Source: Deltaproteobacteria bacterium (GTDB lineage Bacteria; Desulfobacterota; DSM-4660; Desulfatiglandales; HGW-15). From it: 23,424 bases of DNA. Within the stretch, counting starts at the first letter, position 1. Each line of letters opens with the position of its first letter. Positions 9,419 through 16,363 of this stretch are shown here, piece after piece. Where the stretch lies: assembly GCA_019308525.1 (NCBI GenBank), contig JAFDIC010000014.1:1-23424 (forward strand), given 5' to 3'. Position numbers and translations under genes: made by a program. A model generated the notes under the pieces. It was not told where the DNA came from and made no database searches. It worked only from the letters and a program-made list of their open reading frames with translations.

Positions 9419-9788
9419 TCCCCTTTGTCTCCCGGGTCGCTTCGCTCTCTGATGATTTCTCCACCACTTCCTCTTTCACAGTTTCTTCTTCAGCAGTATC
9501 TCCCAAGGCCTCCGAACCCTCCCGGCCACGGATTTCTTCCGCAACCAGCGGGGACTCCGATAGATCCATAGGCTCATTCAGGCCGGCGATTGAATCGGCA
9601 AATTCTTTCTTGACCTCCTGGATATCCTCATCCAGTTCCAGGCTCTCCTTTATTTCCTCGGTAGCCTTCCTGAACTCGGCCATCCCCTTCCCTATGGCCC
9701 TGGCCAAATCCGGTAACTTGTTGGGCCCTATGACTACAAGGGCGATAACCATGATAAGAATCAATTCGGGCAGCCCGATACCAAACAT
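9408..9788 (-). CDS. tatB: Twin-arginine translocase subunit TatB (TatA/B family)
   Basis: 126 residues: one N-terminal membrane helix (about 5-21), an amphipathic helix starting [15 protein letters not shown], then a long acidic tail. Glu8 in the membrane helix (GLPELILI) and the longer tail favour TatB, which joins TatC in the receptor complex, over the pore subunit TatA. In bacteria with only one TatA/B protein it may do both jobs. Directly upstream of tatC. A TatA gene is not in the window. Confidence 0.88.
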   Translation of the reverse strand: MFGIGLPELILIMVIALVVIGPNKLPDLARAIGKGMAEFRKATEEIKESLELDEDIQEVKKEFADSIAGLNEPMDLSESPLVAEEIRGREGSEALGDTAEEETVKEEVVEKSSESEATRETKGNGG

Positions 9789-9841
9789 TTTCAGCTTCTC
9801 CTCTCACAGGGATCTTTGCGCAATGGGATGGTGGATACCTG

Positions 9842-10498
9842 TTATTGCACCTTGAAAACAAAGCCCCTTATTCCAGAATCCCTTTCTAACCTCCTTGCGA
9901 ACTCTGTTGCCTGCCTCTTGCTCTCAAACTTGCCGCACCTGACCCTGTAATAGGTTTTTCCATCTATTGTCGCCGTATAATAGTAAGCAGAGTAGCCCTT
10001 TTGCTTCAATTGATTTATCAAGATCTTGGCTCGATCCAGCTCACCAAGGGACGCGACCTGAACCGTGTACTTGAAGCCCGAAGTAGAGGGTGTCTTAGGG
10101 CTTCTAGACACAGGACTTTTTCTGGGTGCCTGTCCTTTGGGTCTCGAATCCTCCCTTCTTCGAACCACTACCTTCTTCTTCGCCTCTTCCTTCTTGTTGG
10201 AAAGTTTCTCGTAGAACATCAGTTCAAGGTCTTTTTCAAGGCTCTTGGGTCTTCGGCTCTCTTCTCCAGGCCCCTTGCGGCCAGTGATCTCCTCTAACTT
10301 GGTAATTTGATTCTTCAGGTCGGATATCACGGTAAAATCCCCCGTCAGGAACCCTCGCCCTACAAGTATCCCGAGCACAAAGACCCATGTCAACAGGAAC
10401 AAGAGACAGAAGCCCCAGAGAAAGAGAGACAGGGGTGTCATCTCGATGCGGTATTTCTTTTTGACCCCTTTCTTGGAGCCACTTTTCTTCTTCCCCAT
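9842..10498 (-). CDS. SPOR-domain membrane protein
   Basis: 218 residues: a very basic cytoplasmic N-terminus (1-20), one membrane helix (about 22-47), a Lys/Arg/Pro-rich linker, and a C-terminal SPOR domain (about 142-218) starting KYTVQVASLGELDRAK with YYRVRCGKFESKRQA. SPOR domains bind glycan strands stripped of stem peptides at the division septum. The layout resembles FtsN or DedD, but the link to division is inferred. It starts 17 bases downstream of argS and is 53 bases upstream of tatB, so it is in one transcription unit with them. Confidence 0.88.
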   Translation of the reverse strand: MGKKKSGSKKGVKKKYRIEMTPLSLFLWGFCLLFLLTWVFVLGILVGRGFLTGDFTVISDLKNQITKLEEITGRKGPGEESRRPKSLEKDLELMFYEKLSNKKEEAKKKVVVRRREDSRPKGQAPRKSPVSRSPKTPSTSGFKYTVQVASLGELDRAKILINQLKQKGYSAYYYTATIDGKTYYRVRCGKFESKRQATEFARRLERDSGIRGFVFKVQ

Positions 10499-10515
10499 TC
10501 TCTCGGCTATCCTTG

Positions 10516-12192
10516 CTACATCTTCTCCGGGGCCACAACACCAAGAAGATCAAGGCCATTATGTAATAGAACCCGCATGGCTTCAGTCAAAAACAGCCTG
10601 GCCTGGGTCAACCGAAGGTCATTGCTTATTACGCGGTGTTCGCTTATCCTCGTGCCCAGGTTGAAATACCTGTGAAAGAGGGAGGCGATTTCCGTCAAAT
10701 AATAGGTCAAGCGATGGGGTTCCAGGGTAGTTGCTATCTCTTCCAGGAGAGAAGGAAAATCAGCCATCATCCTGATGAGGGCCAGCTCCTCCTCCAGCAC
10801 CAGGCTTTCGATGAACTTGTCTGCCCTGGCGGGTACCTCTATGCCCTCTGCCTTGGCCTTCCTGAGGATACTGCAAATCCTCGCATGGGCGTACTGGACG
10901 TAGTAGACAGGGTTGTTGCTTTCCTGTCTCTTGACAAGGTCTATATCAAAGTCAAGGGGAGAATCGTGATTCTTTGTCAGGAAGACAAATCTGACCGCGT
11001 CTACTCCCACCTCCTCTATCAACTCCCTCAGTGTTATGTAGTGCCCCTCTCTCTTGGACATCTTTATTTCTTCGCCCCCCTTCCAGAGCTTCACCAGCTG
11101 GATGAGAAGCACCGTCAACCAATCTTCGCTCAAGCCGTTGCTCTTCAGGGCCGCTTTCACCCTGTTGACGTAGCCATGATGATCCGCACCCCATATATTG
11201 ATCGCCCTGGAGAACCCCCTTTTCCATTTGTCCAGGTGATAGGCTATATCAGATGCAAAATAGGTGAACTGGCCGTCGCTTTTCCGGAGAACCCTGTCCT
11301 TGTCATCTCCAAACATGGAGGTCCTGATCCACAGTGCACCGTCCTTTTCATAACACTGGCCTTTTTCCTGGATCATCTCGAGCGTCTCGGCAAGTAGGCC
11401 TGACTCGTACAGGCTGCTCTCCTTGGTCCACACGTCGAACCCGACCCTGAAAAGATCCAGGTCCCTCCTTATCTCGCGCAGCATCTTCTCCTTGCCAAGC
11501 TCAGCACACCTGTCAATGGCCTCCTCGGGCTCCATGGCGCTCAGGTCGATCTCCCTTGCGATCTCCTCCGCCAGCTCCCTTACGTAGTCCCCCTGGTACC
11601 CGTCTTCGGGAAAGGGGAAAGAGGGCTCCTTCACCTGCGTCCAGCGGCTGTAAATAGACTCACCGAGGAGCCTGATTTGCTGACCCGCGTCGTTCACATA
11701 GAACTCCCTCAAAACTTGATGCCCGGTGAAGGAGAGAATCCTGCAAAGTGTATCCCCCAGTGCGGCCCCCCTTCCATGCCCCAGATGAAGGGGGCCCGTT
11801 GGGTTTGCACTCACGAATTCCACCAGGACCTTTTCGCCCTTTCCCAGATTGCTGCGCCCGTATTGATTCCCGAGTTCAACTATATGGGCCAGGGTCCTGT
11901 ACCACTGCTCTCTCTTCAGGAAGAAATTGATGAAACCGGGGCCGGCTATCTCCACCTTTTCAATAATGCCCGTGTCATCCTCCAGGTGTTCAAGGATGAT
12001 TCCCGCAATATCCCTCGGAGACCTCTTCAGCAAGGGAGCAAGTGTCAAGGGCAGGTTTGTTGCGAAGTGACCGTGTTCAGTGCTTTTCGGTATCTCAATC
12101 ACGTAGGGAGGAAGATCAAACTCCTCCACTATGCCCCTTTTGAAACACTCCTGGAGTGACGCCTTCAAAATGCGGTCCAAGACCTTTTTCAT
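10516..12192 (-). CDS. argS: Arginyl-tRNA synthetase
   Basis: 558 residues; charges tRNA-Arg with arginine using ATP. Class I signatures are present: the HIGH equivalent HLGH (residues 136-139, in SANPTGPLHLGHGRGA) and the KMSKS equivalent KMSKR (377-381). The N-terminal additional domain (1 to about 90) and the C-terminal all-helical anticodon domain (starting near SNNPVYYVQYAHARI) complete the family layout. The frame is open further upstream to an ATG-like start at 12261, but that would overlap alr by 73 bases. The chosen ATG at 12192 forms an ATGA overlap with the alr stop. Confidence 0.97.
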   Translation of the reverse strand: MKKVLDRILKASLQECFKRGIVEEFDLPPYVIEIPKSTEHGHFATNLPLTLAPLLKRSPRDIAGIILEHLEDDTGIIEKVEIAGPGFINFFLKREQWYRTLAHIVELGNQYGRSNLGKGEKVLVEFVSANPTGPLHLGHGRGAALGDTLCRILSFTGHQVLREFYVNDAGQQIRLLGESIYSRWTQVKEPSFPFPEDGYQGDYVRELAEEIAREIDLSAMEPEEAIDRCAELGKEKMLREIRRDLDLFRVGFDVWTKESSLYESGLLAETLEMIQEKGQCYEKDGALWIRTSMFGDDKDRVLRKSDGQFTYFASDIAYHLDKWKRGFSRAINIWGADHHGYVNRVKAALKSNGLSEDWLTVLLIQLVKLWKGGEEIKMSKREGHYITLRELIEEVGVDAVRFVFLTKNHDSPLDFDIDLVKRQESNNPVYYVQYAHARICSILRKAKAEGIEVPARADKFIESLVLEEELALIRMMADFPSLLEEIATTLEPHRLTYYLTEIASLFHRYFNLGTRISEHRVISNDLRLTQARLFLTEAMRVLLHNGLDLLGVVAPEKM

Positions 12193-13310
12193 TGCAGATA
12201 CTTCCTTATGTTCCTCTGTCCGATGGAGCAAAAGACCTCGTAAGAGATCGTGTCCCCCCACTCTGCAATATTGTCTCCTGTAATACTTTCCTCCCCCTGG
12301 GTTCCCATGAACACCACTTCGCCGTCCGCTCCCACTTCTCCCATACCGCTTATATCACACATGGTCATGTTCATGCACACATTTCCGATGATCCTGGCCC
12401 TTTTCTCCCCTATGAGGACCATTCCCCTGTTGGAGATACTCCTGGGCAGCCCGTCCCCGTAACCTGCCGACAATATGGCTATCTTTCTGGGGCCCCGGGT
12501 GTAGTATGTCCTGCCATAGCCGATGGGAGTGTCGGAAGGGAAATCCCTTACCTGAAGGACCCGGCCCCTAAAGCTCATAACAGGTTTCAGTTGAACCGGA
12601 CAGGGAAAATCAGGGGATGGAAGCCCCCCATAAAGCATTATGCCGGGCCGGACCATCTGGAAGTGGCTCTCGGGATAGGCCATGATGCCTGCACTGTTTG
12701 CCAAGTTATTGAATGGCAGATCCAGCCCCATGGAACGGCCCTCCTCCACAGCCCTCTTGAATCGATTGACTTGCTCCAGGGTGAAGCTCTTTCCCCGCTC
12801 GTCCGCAGAGGAAAGGTGGGACATCAAGCCCTCTGGGTATATGGACCTGAATTCACCCAGTCTCCTGAGAAAAGAGGATAAACACCTGTCCAGGACACCC
12901 AGGCGGCCCATCCCGGTATCAACCTTCACATGGACCCGGATGATCTTGCCGGATCTTTGGCCCTCTGCGTTCAACATCTCCGCAGTCTCCAGGTCGTAGA
13001 CCACGGGCGTGAAGTCGTGCTCTATTGCCTGCCGTACCTCTTCCATCCCTCGAATTCCACACAGCACCACTATGGGCAAGCCCATGCCGCCTTTCCTCAG
13101 CTCAAGGGCCTCGTGAACCTGGCTAACCCCAAGGGAATCAACTCCCTCGCTCTCAAGGGTCTTGGCCACCGGTAGCATTCCATGACCATAGCCCTCGCTT
13201 TTGACTATACCCATGACCTTGACCCTTCTGTCCAACAGGGCTTTTACCTGGGCGAAATTGTGTGCGAGGGCGTTCAGGTCTACGGTTACTCTGTTCCGTG
13301 AATAGGTCAT
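12189..13310 (-). CDS. alr: Alanine racemase
   Basis: 373 residues; the PLP enzyme that interconverts L- and D-alanine for peptidoglycan. Lys37 in VKSEGYGHG is the likely PLP lysine (the usual motif is VKADAYGHG) and Tyr265 in IGYGRTYY is the likely opposite base. AGYGDGLPR and RVHVKVDTGMGRLG are also family marks. It is the first gene of the leftward unit with argS. The ATG has GAAGG about 15 bases upstream, rather far, so translation may be modest. A likely promoter lies 30-58 bases upstream. Confidence 0.97.
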   Translation of the reverse strand: MTYSRNRVTVDLNALAHNFAQVKALLDRRVKVMGIVKSEGYGHGMLPVAKTLESEGVDSLGVSQVHEALELRKGGMGLPIVVLCGIRGMEEVRQAIEHDFTPVVYDLETAEMLNAEGQRSGKIIRVHVKVDTGMGRLGVLDRCLSSFLRRLGEFRSIYPEGLMSHLSSADERGKSFTLEQVNRFKRAVEEGRSMGLDLPFNNLANSAGIMAYPESHFQMVRPGIMLYGGLPSPDFPCPVQLKPVMSFRGRVLQVRDFPSDTPIGYGRTYYTRGPRKIAILSAGYGDGLPRSISNRGMVLIGEKRARIIGNVCMNMTMCDISGMGEVGADGEVVFMGTQGEESITGDNIAEWGDTISYEVFCSIGQRNIRKYLQ

Positions 13311-13339
13311 GATATCACGCTGTTACCTTCAAAAAAGAT

Positions 13340-13368
13340 ACGATATCTGATATAAGAGGAGATATCAA
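13340..13368 (-). promoter_or_regulatory. Probable alr operon promoter with GATATC repeats
   Basis: On the minus strand, TTGATA (13363-13368) is followed by a 17-base spacer and TATCGT (13340-13345), the same -10 hexamer as in the grpE promoter. Start of transcription would be near 13333, giving a leader of about 23-25 bases. The hexamer GATATC occurs at 13311-13316, 13342-13347 and 13361-13366, the latter two overlapping the -10 and -35. These could be operator half-sites, which is inferred. Confidence 0.5.
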
Positions 13369-13430
13369 GGACAATATGGAAACCCCTGGTGTTTGCAGGA
13401 GGCATTGTCCCGGGGAATCTTCAGGCCCCG
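13369..13430. other. Inverted repeats in the alr-queA divergent gap
   Basis: Two inverted repeats lie between the divergent alr and queA genes: GGACAAT (13369-13375) with ATTGTCC (13404-13410), and CGGGG (13411-13415) with CCCCG (13426-13430). No T-run follows on either strand. I see no gene in 13311-13532; a 60-codon open frame on the minus strand there has no supporting features. Confidence 0.25.
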
Positions 13431-13480
13431 CGCTGGCCAGGAAAGAGGTTCCTGGCGGATCATCAAGGGAATAAAATCGT

Positions 13481-13509
13481 TTGACTTTAGCCACCATTTT
13501 TTCTAACTT
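13481..13509 (+). promoter_or_regulatory. Weak candidate promoter for the queA-sec unit
   Basis: TTGACT (13481-13486), a 17-base spacer and TAACTT (13504-13509) precede queA. The -35 is good but the -10 is poor. If used, the leader would be only about 15-20 bases. The TATAAT further right (13536-13541) lies inside the coding sequence and is not a better -10. Confidence 0.3.
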
Positions 13510-13532
13510 ACGCCACTTAATGTCTTTTTTTG

Positions 13533-14585
13533 ATGTATAATATAGAAGACTACAAATACGAACTTCCCGAGAGGCTCATAGCCCAGCGTCCGGCTCCGAA
13601 CCGTGACAGCTCAAGGCTGCTCCTGGTGGACAGCAGGAAAAACTACTTTTCCGACCGCAAATTCTCTGAATTGCCTCAGATACTGGAGCCTGGGGATCTA
13701 TTGGTGCTAAACAACACCAAGGTTGTTCCAGCCAGGCTTTTTGGGCGGAAGGGCAGCGGCGGAAGGGTGGAAATACTCGTCCTGGAGCACCACGAGCAAC
13801 TCTTCCATTCCCGCGATACCAGATGGTGTCTGGTGAAGACATCCAAGAGGCCCAGGAAAGGGGCCAAACTTTTTTTCAACAAGGGCGTTACGGGGACAAT
13901 AGAAGAGCTTGGTGAAGAGGGCCTTGTAAAGATCAGGTTTAATGGCTACCCACTTGCCTCCCTGATCGAGGAGGAGGGCATCATGCCCTTGCCTCCCTAT
14001 ATCAAGCGGAGCCCTGAAGATCGACTTCTTGACCTGGACCGGGAAAGGTATCAAACTGTATTCGCCAAGGAGAACGGGGCCGTCGCTGCCCCCACAGCCG
14101 GGCTTCACTTTACGGAGCGATTGTTAAAGGAGTTGGAGGAAAGGGGAGTTGTCCTGGTCGAACTCACTCTTCATGTGGGCCACGGCACCTTCAAGCCCGT
14201 GCGTGTCAGGGACATAAGGGAGCACAAGTTGGGAGATGAAATATACCATATTCCCTACGAGTCGGCACAGGAAATCAACCGGGCGAAAGATGAGAGGAGA
14301 AGGGTCATAGGGGTTGGGACCACCGTTGTTAGGGCCCTGGAGTCGGCCGTTGATGAAGGCGGCAGGCTCAGACACGGCAGCGGCGGAACAGGGCTTTTGA
14401 TTACACCGGGTTTTCATTTCAGGGTCATAGACGGGTTGATAACCAATTTTCACTTACCGGAGTCATCGCTCCTCTTTCTGGTAGCCGCCTTTGCGGGTTT
14501 GGACTTGATGAAAAGGGCCTATAGATGGGCCATTGAAAGGGAATACAGGTTCTACAGTTACGGGGACGCGATGCTTATCCTTTGA
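13533..14585 (+). CDS. queA: S-adenosylmethionine:tRNA ribosyltransferase-isomerase
   Basis: 350 residues; transfers and rearranges the ribosyl part of S-adenosylmethionine onto 7-aminomethyl-7-deazaguanine in tRNA, making epoxyqueuosine. The start YKYELPERLIAQRP matches the family N-terminus. GDLLVLNNTKVVPARL, AAPTAGLHFTERLL, ELTLHVGHGTFKPV and the end FYSYGDAMLIL are all family marks. The ATG at 13533 is preferred over a TTG one codon earlier, but no Shine-Dalgarno sequence is visible before it, only a T-run. It begins the conserved queA-tgt-yajC-secD-secF order. Confidence 0.97.
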   Translation: MYNIEDYKYELPERLIAQRPAPNRDSSRLLLVDSRKNYFSDRKFSELPQILEPGDLLVLNNTKVVPARLFGRKGSGGRVEILVLEHHEQLFHSRDTRWCLVKTSKRPRKGAKLFFNKGVTGTIEELGEEGLVKIRFNGYPLASLIEEEGIMPLPPYIKRSPEDRLLDLDRERYQTVFAKENGAVAAPTAGLHFTERLLKELEERGVVLVELTLHVGHGTFKPVRVRDIREHKLGDEIYHIPYESAQEINRAKDERRRVIGVGTTVVRALESAVDEGGRLRHGSGGTGLLITPGFHFRVIDGLITNFHLPESSLLFLVAAFAGLDLMKRAYRWAIEREYRFYSYGDAMLIL

Positions 14586-14636
14586 CCCGCGAAGACGCGG
14601 TGGACCCAAAGGGTAGAAACCAAATCGGGAAATGAA

Positions 14637-15773
14637 TTGCTCTTGGAGTTCAAGGTCTTACACAAATGCCGGAGAAACAAGGCCAGGGTGGCGGAGATCA
14701 GCACAGGGCACGGGACATTCGAGACGCCCGTGTTCATGCCGGTGGGAACACAGGGTTCCGTGAAATCTCTTTCTCCGGAAGAGCTTGAGGACATAGGCGT
14801 CGGGATCATCCTTGCAAACACCTACCACCTGCATCTTCGCCCCGGCCACAGGGTCATTGAAGAGCTCGGGGGGCTGCATTGCTTTATGGGCTGGAATAGG
14901 CCCATTCTCACGGATAGCGGGGGGTACCAGGTCTTCAGCCTGTCTCGGCTGAGGACCGTGTCGGATGAGGGCGTCATTTTCCAGTCCCACTTGGACGGGT
15001 CAAGGCATTTCATAGGCCCCAGAGAGGCCATGGCCATCCAGGAAGCTCTTGGTGCGGACATAGTAATGAGCCTGGACGAATGCGCTCCTTACCCCGCCGA
15101 GCGCGACTACGTGAAGGAGAGCGTTAGAAGGACCTCCCTTTGGGCGAAGATGTGTCTGGAATCCAAGACCAGGAAAGAACAGTCGCTCTTTGGGATTGTC
15201 CAGGGAGGGACATACCAGGACTTGAGAGAACAAAGCGCCCTTGATTTGGTCGACATGGGGTTCGAGGGATATGCGCTGGGGGGCTTATCGGTTGGGGAGG
15301 ACAAGGAAACCAGGAACATGGTGATCAGGGAAACCATACCACTGCTTCCGGGAGACAGGCCCGTGTACTTGATGGGCGTGGGCATGCCGGAAGATATCAT
15401 TGATGCGGTGGTTCTCGGCGTGGATATGTTTGACTGTGTCCTGCCTACCCGCAATGCCAGGAATGGGACCCTCTTTACCGCCAAAGGGAGGATTACCATA
15501 AAGAATGCCCGGTACGTGGATGATGGGAGACCCCTCGAGGAAGGCTGTGGGTGTTATACCTGTTCTCGGTTCTCCCGTGCCTATCTCAGGCACCTGTTCA
15601 TGGCACGAGAACTCCTTTCATACCGCTTGAACACTATACACAATATCTATTACTACATTCGATTGATGGAGGGCATTCGCTCTGCCATAAGAGAGGACAA
15701 ATTGGAGGAGTTCCGCAGCGAGTTTCTTGACTCTCAGAAAACCGACTCGGAAGATTCCTTTGACTGTAATTAA
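14637..15773 (+). CDS. tgt: tRNA-guanine transglycosylase (queuine tRNA-ribosyltransferase)
   Basis: 378 residues; swaps guanine 34 of GUN-anticodon tRNAs for the queuosine precursor preQ1. Asp93 (LTDSGGYQVF) and the nucleophile Asp266 (DMFDCVLPTRNARNG) are present. The zinc site CxCxxC plus His is complete (C304, C306, C309, H335). No ATG or GTG is available in frame back to the stop at 14583, so the start is TTG: 14637 (GGGA about seven bases upstream) or 14643. It lies 51 bases after queA. It acts before QueA in the pathway. Confidence 0.97.
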   Translation: MLLEFKVLHKCRRNKARVAEISTGHGTFETPVFMPVGTQGSVKSLSPEELEDIGVGIILANTYHLHLRPGHRVIEELGGLHCFMGWNRPILTDSGGYQVFSLSRLRTVSDEGVIFQSHLDGSRHFIGPREAMAIQEALGADIVMSLDECAPYPAERDYVKESVRRTSLWAKMCLESKTRKEQSLFGIVQGGTYQDLREQSALDLVDMGFEGYALGGLSVGEDKETRNMVIRETIPLLPGDRPVYLMGVGMPEDIIDAVVLGVDMFDCVLPTRNARNGTLFTAKGRITIKNARYVDDGRPLEEGCGCYTCSRFSRAYLRHLFMARELLSYRLNTIHNIYYYIRLMEGIRSAIREDKLEEFRSEFLDSQKTDSEDSFDCN

Positions 15774-15811
15774 GAACATCAACCAATACCTAATAATGGG
15801 AGGTTTTTAGT

Positions 15812-16162
15812 ATGGATTTTCTAGCTTATGCTATGGGCTCCGGTGGGACGGGGGGACAGGGCGGAGGCTTTGGCGCCTTTGTACCCCTGATCCTTATGTT
15901 CGCGATCTTCTACTTTCTCCTGATCCGGCCCCAGCAAAAAAAGGCAAAACAACACCGGGCCATGCTTTCTTCCTTGAAAAAGGGAGATCGAGTGGTCAGC
16001 TCAGGAGGTCTTCATGGTCAGGTTACCGGTTTGACCGATGATGTCGTCACCATGGAGATAGCTCCAAAGGTAAGAGTGAAGGTGTCCAGGAGTTCTATCG
16101 CGGGAATAATCGGAAGGAACGAGCAGGGTTCTCAGAATCCTCAGTCCCAGGAAAACAAATGA
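15812..16162 (+). CDS. yajC: Preprotein translocase subunit YajC
   Basis: 116 residues: a short Gly-rich N-terminus, one membrane helix (about 21-39) ending FYFLLIRPQQKKAK, and a cytoplasmic domain with LKKGDRVVSSGGLHGQVTG. YajC binds SecD/SecF and the Sec channel, and is nonessential in E. coli. TGGGAGG lies upstream of the ATG. Usually secD follows closely; here the gap is 201 bases. Confidence 0.96.
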   Translation: MDFLAYAMGSGGTGGQGGGFGAFVPLILMFAIFYFLLIRPQQKKAKQHRAMLSSLKKGDRVVSSGGLHGQVTGLTDDVVTMEIAPKVRVKVSRSSIAGIIGRNEQGSQNPQSQENK

Positions 16163-16174
16163 CTCACTGGACGT

Positions 16175-16216
16175 CTTTCCCTCCCCTCCCCCAACTCCAC
16201 AGGGGAGAAGGGAAAG
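16175..16216 (+). other. Long C/G-rich hairpin in the yajC-secD gap
   Basis: CTTTCCCTCCCCT (16175-16187) can pair with AGGGGAGAAGGGAAAG (16201-16216): 13 base pairs with a three-base bulge and a 13-base loop. No T-run follows, so it is not a standard intrinsic terminator. Two smaller hairpins follow at 16222-16232 (CGAGA-G-TCTCG) and 16248-16264 (TCCGGTC-CAA-GACTGGA). Confidence 0.45.
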
Positions 16217-16274
16217 GACACCGAGAGTCTCGATATCTTCGGCTGAGTCCGGTCCAAGACTGGAAAGGATCGGC

Positions 16275-16328
16275 ATGAAACGGGTGAATCGACTTATAGC
16301 ATTGTCTTTTTCAGGCGCAATGTGGTAA
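16275..16328 (+). CDS. Possible 17-codon leader ORF upstream of secD
   Basis: ATG to TAA encodes MKRVNRLIALSFSGAMW. AAGGA (16265-16269) sits five bases before the ATG, a good ribosome binding site. The peptide looks like the beginning of a signal peptide: basic residues then a hydrophobic run, with a Trp as the last residue before the stop. It ends 35 bases before the secD start. It is far too short to span the ribosome tunnel and engage the translocon as SecM or VemP do, so a Sec-sensing arrest mechanism is not supported by length. The same frame is open for about 35 codons further upstream without a start codon, so chance is possible. Confidence 0.35.
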   Translation: MKRVNRLIALSFSGAMW

Positions 16329-16363
16329 AGGGTTCACAAAAACTGAGTTGTTAGGAGTTTACA

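Noticed and set aside
10636..11397. 253-codon open frame on the plus strand
   Set aside because: It lies opposite argS, whose protein is conserved along its whole length; the frame has no recognisable domain and is explained by codon bias.
13315..13497. 60-codon open frame in the alr-queA gap (minus strand)
   Set aside because: It covers the likely alr promoter, has no good ribosome binding site and no recognisable protein features.
13536..13541. TATAAT hexamer
   Set aside because: It lies inside the first codons of queA, with no good -35 at proper distance.
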